Part shown: in pieces, positions 7,765-16,803 of the stretch
Position numbering within the stretch: the stretch's first letter is position 1
Layout: the number at the start of each line of letters is the position of its first letter
The notes under the pieces: model-generated
What the model saw: the letters and a program-made list of their open reading frames with translations, nothing else
What the model was told of the DNA's origin: nothing
Databases searched by the model: none
Position numbers and translations under genes: made by a program
Assembly: GCF_014836755.1 (NCBI RefSeq)
Contig: NZ_JACSQF010000001.1
Coordinates: 355,754-419,753 of the forward strand
Length of the DNA: 64,000 bases
Source: Oerskovia merdavium
GTDB taxonomy: Bacteria > Actinomycetota > Actinomycetes > Actinomycetales > Cellulomonadaceae
Reading direction: 5' to 3'

Positions 7765-8664
7765 ATGCGCACCGACGAACCGTTCACGGTGGCCGAGGGC
7801 CGAGCCGCCGGCCTCTCCACCAAGGAGCTGCGCCATCCCCGCCTGGCGATCCCCACACGGGGACTGCGTGTCGCCGCGACCAGGGCCGACGACCTCACCG
7901 TCCGGGCCGGCGCGCTGCTGAGGTGCGCGCCGCCCGGCTCGGCGATCAGCCACGGCAGCGCGCTCCGTCTGGTCGGCGTCGACCTTACCCGGCAGGTCGA
8001 CCGCGACGACCTCGTGCACGTCAGCGTCCCGAGCAGCGCCGTCGTGCCGCGCCGGGCCGGGTACGTGATCCACACGTACGACGCCGACCTGCCGGTACGC
8101 CGGACGAACGGACTGCTGGTCGTGACCGCGGAGCATGCGTGGCGCCAGCTCGCCGGGGTGCTGCCCCTCGACGAGCTGGTCGTTCTCGGCGACTCGCTGC
8201 TGCGTCGCAAGGGCGCGGTCTCCGACCGCGCCTCGTTGGAGGCGACCGTCCACGCCACGCCGCCCGGGGCGCGTGGTGTCGCACGGATGCGTGCGGCGCT
8301 CGACGACCTCCGCCCAGGCACCGACTCGCCCATGGAGACCAGGGCGCGGCTCGTCCTCGTGCGTGCGGGTCTGCCGTGCCCAGCCGTCAACGTTCCCGTC
8401 CTGGACCCGGCCGGACGCTTCGTCGCGCTCCCGGACATGACCTACCTGGCAGAGAAGATCGCGATCGAGTACGACGGGGACGTGCACCGGACCGACATGC
8501 GGACGTGGCGCCGGGACGTCGAGAAGCGGCAGTGGCTCGAGGACCTCGGGTGGAGGACCGTGGTCGTCACGGCCGACGACGTCTATCGCCACCCCGCCCG
8601 GCTGGTCGAACGCGTGGCGGCCCTGCTCCGGGCTCGTGCGGTCCCGGGGCGTGCCGAGAAGTGA
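7765..8664 (+). CDS. DUF559/Vsr-like endonuclease-domain protein with AbiEi-type N-terminus
   Basis: 299 residues. The C-terminal third is a PD-(D/E)XK-type fold related to DUF559 and very-short-patch repair nucleases: SPMETRARLVLVRAG (about 190-204), PDMTYLAEKIAIEYDGDVH (about 223-241, with candidate metal ligands Asp, Glu) and QWLEDLGWRTVVVTADDV. The N-terminal half resembles AbiEi-like proteins: a winged-helix start (FTVAEGRAAGLSTKELRHP) followed by SHGSALRLVGV. These proteins are very common single genes in Actinobacteria and of unproven role. The last codons and the stop (Ala-Glu-Lys-stop) are encoded by the first 12 bases of the downstream palindrome. No clear ribosome-binding site precedes the ATG. 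Confidence 0.8.
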   Translation: MRTDEPFTVAEGRAAGLSTKELRHPRLAIPTRGLRVAATRADDLTVRAGALLRCAPPGSAISHGSALRLVGVDLTRQVDRDDLVHVSVPSSAVVPRRAGYVIHTYDADLPVRRTNGLLVVTAEHAWRQLAGVLPLDELVVLGDSLLRRKGAVSDRASLEATVHATPPGARGVARMRAALDDLRPGTDSPMETRARLVLVRAGLPCPAVNVPVLDPAGRFVALPDMTYLAEKIAIEYDGDVHRTDMRTWRRDVEKRQWLEDLGWRTVVVTADDVYRHPARLVERVAALLRARAVPGRAEK

Positions 8665-8714
8665 GCAGATGCCCCTGGATCGCGCGATCCAGGGGCATCT
8701 ACTCACTTCTCGGC
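8653..8714. repeat. 62-bp palindrome, copy 2 (overlaps the nuclease gene stop)
   Basis: Identical to 7605-7666. It contains the stop codon of the nuclease gene and ends 18 bases before the stop of convergent ppx, so this copy can serve both genes as a terminator while also being one boundary of the bracketed unit. Confidence 0.97.
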
Positions 8715-8731
8715 AGGAGACTTCGCGAACC

Positions 8732-9685
8732 TCACGCGATCGACAGCGCGATCCCGTCCAGGATGTCGTGCTCGCTCGTCACGACCGACGTGAGCTCGCC
8801 GCCCGCGGCCGCGACGTCCTCGCGCACCCGGCGCACGACCTCGGACCACACGAGCGCCCCCGCCCCGATCACGTCGATGCGTCCCGGGTGCATGAAGCCC
8901 AGCGCCTCGCGCTCGGCGCGCGTGCGCCCCAGCAGGTCCTCGCACGCGTCCAGCGTCTGCTCGACGGTCAGCACCGCGCCGTCGATCCGGTCGCGGTCGT
9001 AGCGCTCGAGGCCCAGCGCGTGCGCGGTCACGGTCGTCACCGAGCCCGCGAGCCCGACGAGCGTCGCGGCCTTGCCCAGCGGGACGGTCTGCGTCGCGAC
9101 GTCGAGCGCGGCCCGCACGTCGGCCCTCGCCGCCGCGATCTCCTCGGCGGTCGGCGGGTCGGAGCGCAGGTGACGCTCGGTCAGGCGCACGCACCCGACG
9201 TCCATGGACCACGCCGCCTCGGGGGCATCGGTGCCGAGCACGAGCTCGGTCGACCCTCCCCCGAGGTCCACGACCACGAACGGACCCTCGTGGTGCGCCG
9301 CGACCACACCGGTCGCCCCGCGGAACGACAGCTCGGCCTCCTCGTTCCCGGAGACGACCTCCGGCTCGACGCCCAGGCGTGCGAGCACGCCCTCGACGAA
9401 CTCGCCGCGGTTCTCGGCATCGCGCGTGGCCGACGTCGCCACGAAGCGCGTGCGCGTCGCCCCGAGCTCCTCGATCACGGCCGCGTACTCGGCCGCCTGG
9501 TCGAGCGTGCGGGCCAGCGCCTCGGGCGCCAACCGCCCCGTACGGTCGACGCCCTGACCGAGCCGCACGACCTCCATGCGGCGGTCGAGCTCGGTGAGGA
9601 CGCCCGTCGTGGAGTCGACGTCGGCGACGAGGAGGCGGATCGAGTTGGTACCGCAGTCGATCGCGGCGACACGAGAAGAAGTCAT
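8732..9685 (-). CDS. ppx: Exopolyphosphatase / guanosine pentaphosphate phosphohydrolase family
   Basis: 317 residues, the short actinobacterial Ppx/GppA type without the C-terminal HD domain. It carries the ASKHA phosphate-binding motifs: AAIDCGTNSIRLLVAD at the N-terminus, FVATSATRDAEN near residue 83, and FVVVDLGGGSTELVLG near 137. It hydrolyses polyphosphate or pppGpp in the cytoplasm. The order eno, ftsB, DUF501, ppx on one strand matches the conserved actinobacterial block (for example Rv1023-Rv1026 in M. tuberculosis). It is the last gene of this run. Confidence 0.93.
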   Translation of the reverse strand: MTSSRVAAIDCGTNSIRLLVADVDSTTGVLTELDRRMEVVRLGQGVDRTGRLAPEALARTLDQAAEYAAVIEELGATRTRFVATSATRDAENRGEFVEGVLARLGVEPEVVSGNEEAELSFRGATGVVAAHHEGPFVVVDLGGGSTELVLGTDAPEAAWSMDVGCVRLTERHLRSDPPTAEEIAAARADVRAALDVATQTVPLGKAATLVGLAGSVTTVTAHALGLERYDRDRIDGAVLTVEQTLDACEDLLGRTRAEREALGFMHPGRIDVIGAGALVWSEVVRRVREDVAAAGGELTSVVTSEHDILDGIALSIA

Positions 9686-9753
9686 GGCATCAAGGGTGCC
9701 ATCCTCTGCGCCACCGGCGGGCGGCCGGCCCGCCCGTGGACCGGTTCAGGCGG

Positions 9754-10416
9754 TCAGCAGGTGCAGCGGTCCGCGCGCCACGAGCCGGAGATCATGACGA
9801 GCGCCTCGTCGCCGAGCGGGTTGACCCCGGGCCCTGCTGCGAGGGCGTGCCCCACGAGCACGTGCAGGCACTTGACGCGCACGGGCATGCCACCTGCGGA
9901 GATGCCCGCGATCTCCTCGACGTGGCCGAGCGACTCGCGGGCCGCGAGGTAGTGCTCGTGCGCGCGGGCGTAGGCCGCCGCGAGCTCCTCGTCCTGCGTG
10001 AGGCGCTCCGACATCTCCTTCATCACACTGTTCGCCTCGAGCGTCGAGGCGCCCGCGACCGCTCCCGGGCTCGTCAGGTAGTAGGTCGTGGGGAAGGGCG
10101 TGCCGTCGGGCAGGCGCGGGGCCGTGTGCACCACGAGCGGGCGGCCGCACACGCAGCGCGCCGCGATCCCGACGACGCCGCGCGCCGGGCGACCGAGCTG
10201 CTCCTGCAGGACCTCGAGGTCCTCGGGGGTCACCTCGGGGCGGGACCGGTCGGCCTGGGGCACGGCGAGCACGGCGGGCGTGGCAGGCGCGGCAGGCGCG
10301 GCAGGCGCGGCAGGCACAGCGTCGGTGCTGTCGGTAGCGGCCGTGGTCGTGCCCGAGGGGTTCCCCGGGACCTGGACGTTCTCCAGGTCGGAGGCTGCGG
10401 GGTGCGAGTCGTTCAC
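9754..10416 (-). CDS. DUF501 domain-containing protein
   Basis: 220 residues from the GTG at 10416 (an in-frame ATG at 10506 is possible, but its extension is basic and low complexity). The conserved DUF501 core runs from about residue 62 (VTPEDLEVLQEQLGRPARGVVGIAARCVCG) to PLGDEALVMISGSWRADRCTC, with Cys residues that could bind metal (CVCG, RVKCLH, CTC). Role unknown; the family is nearly always between ftsB and ppx. The N-terminal linker contains Ala-Pro-Ala repeats encoded by four near-identical 9-bp units (10282-10317). Confidence 0.88.
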   Translation of the reverse strand: MNDSHPAASDLENVQVPGNPSGTTTAATDSTDAVPAAPAAPAAPATPAVLAVPQADRSRPEVTPEDLEVLQEQLGRPARGVVGIAARCVCGRPLVVHTAPRLPDGTPFPTTYYLTSPGAVAGASTLEANSVMKEMSERLTQDEELAAAYARAHEHYLAARESLGHVEEIAGISAGGMPVRVKCLHVLVGHALAAGPGVNPLGDEALVMISGSWRADRCTC

Positions 10417-10515
10417 GAGAGGTTCCGTTCTGCGGCGTGCGGTGCTGGTCCGGCGCCGGGTACCGGCGCTCTCCCATTGTCCCCGCTCCCCCGGGTGGTT
10501 CCGCAATCCGCCGGC

Positions 10516-11469
10516 TCAGCCCGAGGGCGTCGCGGGATCGGTCGGGGTGTCGCTCGCGGGCGGCGGGGTCTGCACGCCGCCCGTGGGGCTCGCCGACCCC
10601 GGCTCGGGCTGCTCGCCCGCGAGCTGGACCGAGCGCCACAGCGAGGTGTACCAGGGCGCACCGACGTGCCCCGCGACGTCGACCGGCCCGTCGGTCACGA
10701 CCTGCCCCGTCTCGGGGTCCAGGTCGTCGACGACGGTGTCCGGGTCGACGACGCGCCAGGACCGTTCGCCCGGCATGACGTAGCTGAGCCGGTCGCGAGC
10801 CTGCGCGATCACGTAGGCCTGGTCGTCCCACCGGCCGAGCTCGACCTCGAGCGCGTCGCGTGTCGCCTGCGCCTCGGCCACGTCGGCGCGCAGCGCCCGG
10901 AGCTCGCCCGTCTGGTTGACGTAGGCGCGCACCGTGGGCAGCAGGAGGATCACGGCCAGGAGCACGACGACGGACATCACCAGGGCGCGGACCGTCACGA
11001 CCTCGGGGAGCAGCAGGCCGTACCTGCTCCGACGGCGGTCGGCGAGCGCGGGGGCGCGGCCTCCTGCCGTGCTGCGAGCACGCGGAGAACGGGACGACGC
11101 CGGACGCGCGGCGGCGGGCTTCGTCGACCCGGACCGGGCGCCTGCACCGCCCGGGGCCGGGGGCTTCTTCGTGCTGTTCCTCGCCGAGCCCTTGGCCGCG
11201 GCGGACGCCGAACCTGTCGGGTTCGCGCCCGTGGACTTCGGCGACTTCGGCGACTTTCCCGCCGGCGCGCCCTTCTTGGCCGGCTTCGCAGCGCCTGACG
11301 CGCCCGACGCCGGACCGGACGTCGCCGTGTCGGCGCGTGACGTCGTCGGGCTGGAGCCCGGGCTGCGCGCGCGGCCCGACGACGAACGACCGTCCCCGCG
11401 CGATCCCGCGCCACGTCCGCCCGGGCGCGCCGAGGCGCCAGGGGTGGACGGGCGGCGGTTCGAGGGCAT
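10516..11469 (-). CDS. ftsB: FtsB/DivIC-family septum formation initiator
   Basis: 317 residues from the ATG at 11469. The N-terminal 145 residues are Ser/Pro/Lys/Arg-rich and disordered, including KSPKSPKS repeats. One membrane helix follows (VRALVMSVVVLLAVILLLPTVRAYV, about 155-180), then a coiled coil (ELRALRADVAEAQATRDALEVELGRWDD) and the conserved AQARDRLSYVMPGERSWRVVDP motif. It is a bitopic divisome protein expected to pair with FtsL and FtsQ. The C-terminal tail is Pro/Thr-rich. It sits between eno and DUF501 as in other Actinobacteria. Confidence 0.88.
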   Translation of the reverse strand: MPSNRRPSTPGASARPGGRGAGSRGDGRSSSGRARSPGSSPTTSRADTATSGPASGASGAAKPAKKGAPAGKSPKSPKSTGANPTGSASAAAKGSARNSTKKPPAPGGAGARSGSTKPAAARPASSRSPRARSTAGGRAPALADRRRSRYGLLLPEVVTVRALVMSVVVLLAVILLLPTVRAYVNQTGELRALRADVAEAQATRDALEVELGRWDDQAYVIAQARDRLSYVMPGERSWRVVDPDTVVDDLDPETGQVVTDGPVDVAGHVGAPWYTSLWRSVQLAGEQPEPGSASPTGGVQTPPPASDTPTDPATPSG

Positions 11470-11624
11470 GGTGCCGATTGTGCCGTCCCGCGGTCCCCGC
11501 CCGCCGCAGGGTCTGCGGCGTGCCGGGCAACGTGGTCGGATCCACACCAAGCGTTCACAACCCGTGCCCCCTGACGTGTCGCGGCGGCGCGCTCCCCCCG
11601 AGAGGTCACGCCGCCCGGACGCAC

Positions 11625-11660
11625 GGACGCCCGGTGGTTCCGAGGAACCACCGGGCGTCC
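11625..11660 (-). terminator. Enolase terminator
   Basis: Perfect 16-bp stem (GGACGCCCGGTGGTTC) with a CGAG tetraloop, 46 bases after the eno stop and upstream of the ftsB start. Confidence 0.85.
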
Positions 11661-11705
11661 GGTCGCCGACCGCGATCAGACCGCGGCTAGCAGGTGAGCG
11701 TCAGC

Positions 11706-13076
<1,371 letters not shown>

Positions 13077-13168
13077 GTGGTCGGGAACACATAGTGCTCC
13101 CGTCGTCGGCACGTGGACACGATCGCCCGCATGTCGACCGCCCGCGGCCACCGGGCGTCCGGCGTGCG

Positions 13169-13975
13169 TCACGCTCGGGGCGCGGTCGCGCTCTTCTCGG
13201 CCGCCACGACCGCCTGCTCGACCTCGCGCAGGGCACCCCGCAGCGCCGTCTCGGCGTCCACGCCGTCGGCCTGCGCACGGCGCACCACGTCGAGCAGCTC
13301 GTGCCCGTAGGCCCGCTCGGCCGCGTCGACCGGCGCCCCGCCGGGGGCACCCTCGTCGCCCGCGGTCCGGACGTCCGTCGGGCCCGACGGCGCCGCTCCT
13401 CTCCCGAGCCGCGCCTCGCCCGGGGCGGGGGACGGGACCGACGGGAGCTCCGTCGTCGGGCCGGGATCCTGGACGAGCCCGGCGCGCTCCGCGCGGGACA
13501 GGACCTTCTGCGCACGGGCCAGCGCGCCCTGCGCGAGCGGGATCCCCTCCAGGACCGACTCGCGCTGCTTCTCCTGCTGCTTGATCTGGTCCCACTGGGC
13601 GTAGAGGGCCGCGTGGCCGTCGCCCGTGGCGACCGCGGTGTCCGCGAACACGTGGGGATGACGCCTGACGAGCTTGGCGACGAGGTCGGCCGCGACGTCG
13701 TCGACCGTGAACGGGTCGACCGGGTCCTCGCTCGCGATGCGCGCGTGGAACAGGACCTGCAGCAGCAGGTCGCCCAGCTCCTCGCGCACGCCCGCGCGGT
13801 CGCCCGTCTCGATGGCCTCCGCGAGCTCGTGCGCCTCCTCGAGCAGGTAGCGCACGAGCGACTCGTGGGTCTGCTCGCGGTCCCACGGGCAGCCACCGGG
13901 CGAGTACAGGCGGTCCATGACGGCGACGGACTCGCGCAGGGGGTCGACGGGGCTGGACGGCTCGCTCGTGGTCAT
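13169..13975 (-). CDS. mazG: MazG family nucleoside triphosphate pyrophosphohydrolase
   Basis: 268 residues. The N-terminal MazG domain is clear: LYSPGGCPWDREQTHESL, then LLEEAHELAEAIETGDRAGVREELGDLLLQVLFHA carrying the EExxE...ExxD metal site (about residues 46-73), then RRHPHVF. The C-terminal half is more variable: a Pro/Gly/Ala-rich stretch of about 50 residues (175-225) interrupts it before a final helical part. It hydrolyses NTPs, and in relatives (p)ppGpp-linked or oxidised nucleotides. Upstream of eno on the same strand, a frequent actinobacterial neighbourhood. Confidence 0.92.
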   Translation of the reverse strand: MTTSEPSSPVDPLRESVAVMDRLYSPGGCPWDREQTHESLVRYLLEEAHELAEAIETGDRAGVREELGDLLLQVLFHARIASEDPVDPFTVDDVAADLVAKLVRRHPHVFADTAVATGDGHAALYAQWDQIKQQEKQRESVLEGIPLAQGALARAQKVLSRAERAGLVQDPGPTTELPSVPSPAPGEARLGRGAAPSGPTDVRTAGDEGAPGGAPVDAAERAYGHELLDVVRRAQADGVDAETALRGALREVEQAVVAAEKSATAPRA

Positions 13976-13997
13976 GCGCCCATCGTAGGAGCGCGGA

Positions 13998-14027
13998 CCG
14001 GAGGGCCCCCGGACGGGGACCCTCCGG
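13998..14027 (-). terminator. Terminator of the amylase gene
   Basis: CCGGAGGG paired with CCCTCCGG plus four further G-C pairs past a one-base bulge, 15 bases after the amylase stop. Confidence 0.6.
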
Positions 14028-14041
14028 ACTGCCTGCTGCGG

Positions 14042-16432
14042 CTACTTCCAGGTGTCGTTCAAGGTCACGGCCCCGTTCGCCCCGACCGTCGCGGTGCGGT
14101 TGGCACCGCTCTCCCAGACCACGTTGCCCGCGCCGTCCTTCTTGACGTACTTGTACTCGAAGGTCGTCCCGGCGGGCAGGTCGAGCGTGAGCTTCCAGAC
14201 GGGGTAGGTCGCGGCCGAGAGCGGCTTGGCCGAGGCGGGTGCCCACGATCCGAGTGCCGTGATGCTGCCCACGACGTAGACGTTCTGCCCCAGGACCGTG
14301 GTGGCGTTGACCGAGAAGCTCGCATCACCCTCGGTGCCGCCGCCCTCGCCGCCCGTGCAGGGGTTGCCCGCGGTCACCACTCCGTCCGAGACCTGGACGT
14401 GCTGCCCCGTGAGGCTGAAGTCCTTGCCACCGTTGTTGTCCCAGGCGCCCGACCCGTTGGTGAACGCGGCCGTGACGGTCGCCCCGTTCGCGGGGATCTC
14501 ACGGGAGACCCAGCCCGTGCAGGCCGCGGTCATGTCGACGCCGGGGGCCGTGGTCCAGGCGCCCGAGCCGACCTTGTAGTGGACCTTGTACGCGTTCCAC
14601 CCCTTCGAGGTCGAGTAGTAGACCGTCGTGGTCGTGTCGACCGGCAGCGCGCCGGTGGTGGCCGTGGCCGTGGCGCTCGCCGCCGACCTGTTCTTGGCCG
14701 CCGACCCGTCGATCGCGGTGACCGTGATCGAGTAGGCGGTCGAGGCCGTGAGGCCCGTCAGGGTGGTGGACGTGCCGGTCACGGTCGTCTTCACGGTCGT
14801 GCCGCCCGCGGTGCGGGCCACCTCGTAGGTGAGGGGTGAGGCGCAGTCGTCGGTCGACGCGGCCCAGGTCACCGCGATCGAGGTCCCGGCCGCGGTGGCC
14901 TTGACGTTCTGGGGGACGCTCGGCGCGGTCGTGTCGTTCGCGCACGTGGGCTGGGTCGTCTTGACCTTCCCGACGTGCAGCGCGAGAGCCCCGTACGCGG
15001 GGACGGTCGCGGTGAAGGTCCCCGAGGCGCTCACGGTGTAGGTCGTGGAGCAGTCCTTGCTCGCCACGACGTCGCAGTAGGTGTTCGCGGGCAGCGACGT
15101 CTGGTAGGTGCGCGTCACGGCCGAGGCGGTGTTGTTGATCGCGACGTAGCCCTTGTCGCCGCGCCCGTAGGCGATGTTGTTGTTGCCGTCGTCCCACCAG
15201 TTCGACACCGACGTGCCCTCGACCGTGTTGTGGAAGCCGACCATGCCGGCGATCTCGGTCCAGCGCTGCGTGCAGGTCCAGGCGCTGTTGGAGCAGCTCG
15301 CGTCGGGGACCGACGTGCTGGTGGCGCCGGGGGCTCCGGCGTCCTTGTCGGTCCACGTGTAGCCCGTGTAGACCGAGGGCGAGCCGTAGGGCCAGGAGAG
15401 CATGAAGGCGTTGGCGAGCTTGTACTTGGCGCCCCACTTGTAGTTCATGGTCTCGCCGTTGCGCTCGGTGTCGTGGTTGTCCACGAAGACTCCGGCGCGG
15501 TCCGAGGTGAGCAGCCCGTTGCCGATCTCGTCGAGGCTCGCGATGCTGCCGTCGAAGCGGCTCTTGAGCGTGCGCGCGTAGTTGAACTCGTGCGAGTCCC
15601 CGCTGCCCAGGTACTCGGAGGGCTGGATGGGCTCGCCCGCGGCCCCGATGACCTCGTGGACCCAGTAGACGTTCGGGTTGGTGAGCTTGGCCTTGATGGC
15701 CTCGAGGTCTGCGGCCGGGATGTGCTTGGCCGCGTCGATACGGAAGCCGGCGACGCCCAGGCCGATCAGGTCGTTCATGTAGCCCGCGATCTTGCCGCGC
15801 ACGTAGTCCGAGCTCGTGCGCAGGTCCTGGAGCGAGACGAGGCGACAGTTCTGGACGTTGTACCGGTCGCCGTAGTTGGTGATGTTGGCGCGGCAGTCGT
15901 TGAAGTCGTTGGCGCCGTACGGGACGCCGGGGAAGTTGTCGACCGAGTAGCTGGTCCCTCCCGTGCCCGTGCCGGACCCGGTGTCCGCGCCGGCCGTGTG
16001 GTTGACGACCGCGTCCACCACGATGCCGACGCCGGCGGTCTTGCAGGTGCTGACCATGTTCTGGAACTCGGCGCGGTTGCCGAGCTTGGACTCGATCTTG
16101 TAGCTCACGGGCTGGTAGGAGGTCCACCACGCGGTGCCCTGGATGTGCTCCTGGGGCGGCGAGACCTGGACGTAGCCGAAGCCGGCGGGCCCGATCGTGC
16201 TGGCGCACTCGGCCGCGACCGAGTCCCAGGTCCACTGGAACATGTTGAGGACGACGTTCCCCCGCCCGTTGTCGGACGCGACCACGGGCGACGGGGTCGG
16301 CGCCTTGGCCGAAGCCGGCACCGCCCCCGCCGCGAGGCCCGACGCGATCACGGCGAGCGCCGTGAGCCCGGCGAGCACCCTGTGCCGTGGCTTCCTGCGG
16401 ACCGGTCTCCCGGTTGTTCGGCTGAGCATCAT
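14042..16432 (-). CDS. Secreted multidomain alpha-amylase (GH13, Fn3, two starch-binding modules)
   Basis: 796 residues. A Sec signal peptide with basic N-region and the cleavage motif ASA at 40-42 is followed by the GH13 catalytic barrel (about 57-490). Conserved regions are DAVVNH (140-145), GFRIDAAKH with nucleophile Asp233, Glu260 acid/base in YWVHEVIG, and FVDNHD with Asp321. A fibronectin type III module follows (about 503-590), then a CBM25/26-like module (TTVYYSTSKGWNAYKVHYK) and a C-terminal CBM20-like starch-binding domain (QNVYVVGSITALGSWAP). It hydrolyses extracellular starch. Two adjacent Met codons begin the frame. It is a single-gene unit with its own terminator and a repeat-bearing promoter. 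Confidence 0.96.
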   Translation of the reverse strand: MMLSRTTGRPVRRKPRHRVLAGLTALAVIASGLAAGAVPASAKAPTPSPVVASDNGRGNVVLNMFQWTWDSVAAECASTIGPAGFGYVQVSPPQEHIQGTAWWTSYQPVSYKIESKLGNRAEFQNMVSTCKTAGVGIVVDAVVNHTAGADTGSGTGTGGTSYSVDNFPGVPYGANDFNDCRANITNYGDRYNVQNCRLVSLQDLRTSSDYVRGKIAGYMNDLIGLGVAGFRIDAAKHIPAADLEAIKAKLTNPNVYWVHEVIGAAGEPIQPSEYLGSGDSHEFNYARTLKSRFDGSIASLDEIGNGLLTSDRAGVFVDNHDTERNGETMNYKWGAKYKLANAFMLSWPYGSPSVYTGYTWTDKDAGAPGATSTSVPDASCSNSAWTCTQRWTEIAGMVGFHNTVEGTSVSNWWDDGNNNIAYGRGDKGYVAINNTASAVTRTYQTSLPANTYCDVVASKDCSTTYTVSASGTFTATVPAYGALALHVGKVKTTQPTCANDTTAPSVPQNVKATAAGTSIAVTWAASTDDCASPLTYEVARTAGGTTVKTTVTGTSTTLTGLTASTAYSITVTAIDGSAAKNRSAASATATATTGALPVDTTTTVYYSTSKGWNAYKVHYKVGSGAWTTAPGVDMTAACTGWVSREIPANGATVTAAFTNGSGAWDNNGGKDFSLTGQHVQVSDGVVTAGNPCTGGEGGGTEGDASFSVNATTVLGQNVYVVGSITALGSWAPASAKPLSAATYPVWKLTLDLPAGTTFEYKYVKKDGAGNVVWESGANRTATVGANGAVTLNDTWK

Positions 16433-16579
16433 TGCTGCGTTCTCCGTTCGGTGCTGCGTACAGCCCCGCGTCGGTGCGTGACTGCCCGTCCGCGCCCCGG
16501 CATCGGTGCCGGTGCGTTACCGCTCCCCCTGTTCCCCCTGAACCGGCCTGACCGCCGGCCGAACCCGCGTCTGTCACCT

Positions 16580-16613
16580 TTGCAGAGAATTGCGAGTTCT
16601 TGCTGAAAGATTA
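16580..16613 (-). promoter_or_regulatory. Amylase promoter -10 with TTGC triple repeat (candidate operator)
   Basis: The minus-strand -10 hexamer TAATCT (16608-16613) is followed at the expected start site by GCAA at 16600-16603, 16590-16593 and 16580-16583, that is TTGC on the plus strand at exactly 10-bp intervals. GCAAG/CTTGC direct repeats are the type of site bound by LacI-family maltose regulators at Streptomyces amylase promoters. A weak -35 (GAGACA) is 17 bases upstream. The repeats would cover the start point and suit a repressor. The rest of 16433-16803 is the 5' leader and the hairpin listed next; no gene is seen there. Confidence 0.55.
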
Positions 16614-16695
16614 CACAGACCCGAAGGACGTGTCTCCCTTTCCGGACATGCAAGAAGGTTGCGGGTTCTCGGGCAGGGCGCGGGCACCACGAGAA

Positions 16696-16751
16696 AGAGG
16701 GTTCTTGTCGAGACAGAGGTCCACAGGCCTCTGTCTCGACAAGAACCCTCT
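16696..16751 (-). terminator. Terminator hairpin of the peptide ABC transporter operon
   Basis: Perfect 24-base arms (16696-16719 and 16728-16751) around the loop TCCACAGG, 52 bases after the last transporter gene. Base composition is lower in GC than the surroundings. It would also insulate the amylase promoter. Confidence 0.75.
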
Positions 16752-16803
16752 ACGTCGACGGGATCTCGCTGCGCCGCCACCGTGCCCGACGGCGGGACGC
16801 ACC

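Noticed and set aside
7589-7921. Short plus-strand frame across palindrome copy 1
   Set aside because: It reads through the palindrome and then out of frame with the nuclease; composition is not protein-like and no homology is seen.
10282-10317. Four 9-bp units as a CRISPR-like or regulatory repeat
   Set aside because: Directly tandem, in coding sequence, and encode an Ala/Pro linker; no spacers. No CRISPR array or cas gene occurs in the window.
13138-13157. mazG terminator stem
   Set aside because: Only six G-C pairs (CGCCCG/CGGGCG) in GC-rich DNA; chance is too likely to list it.
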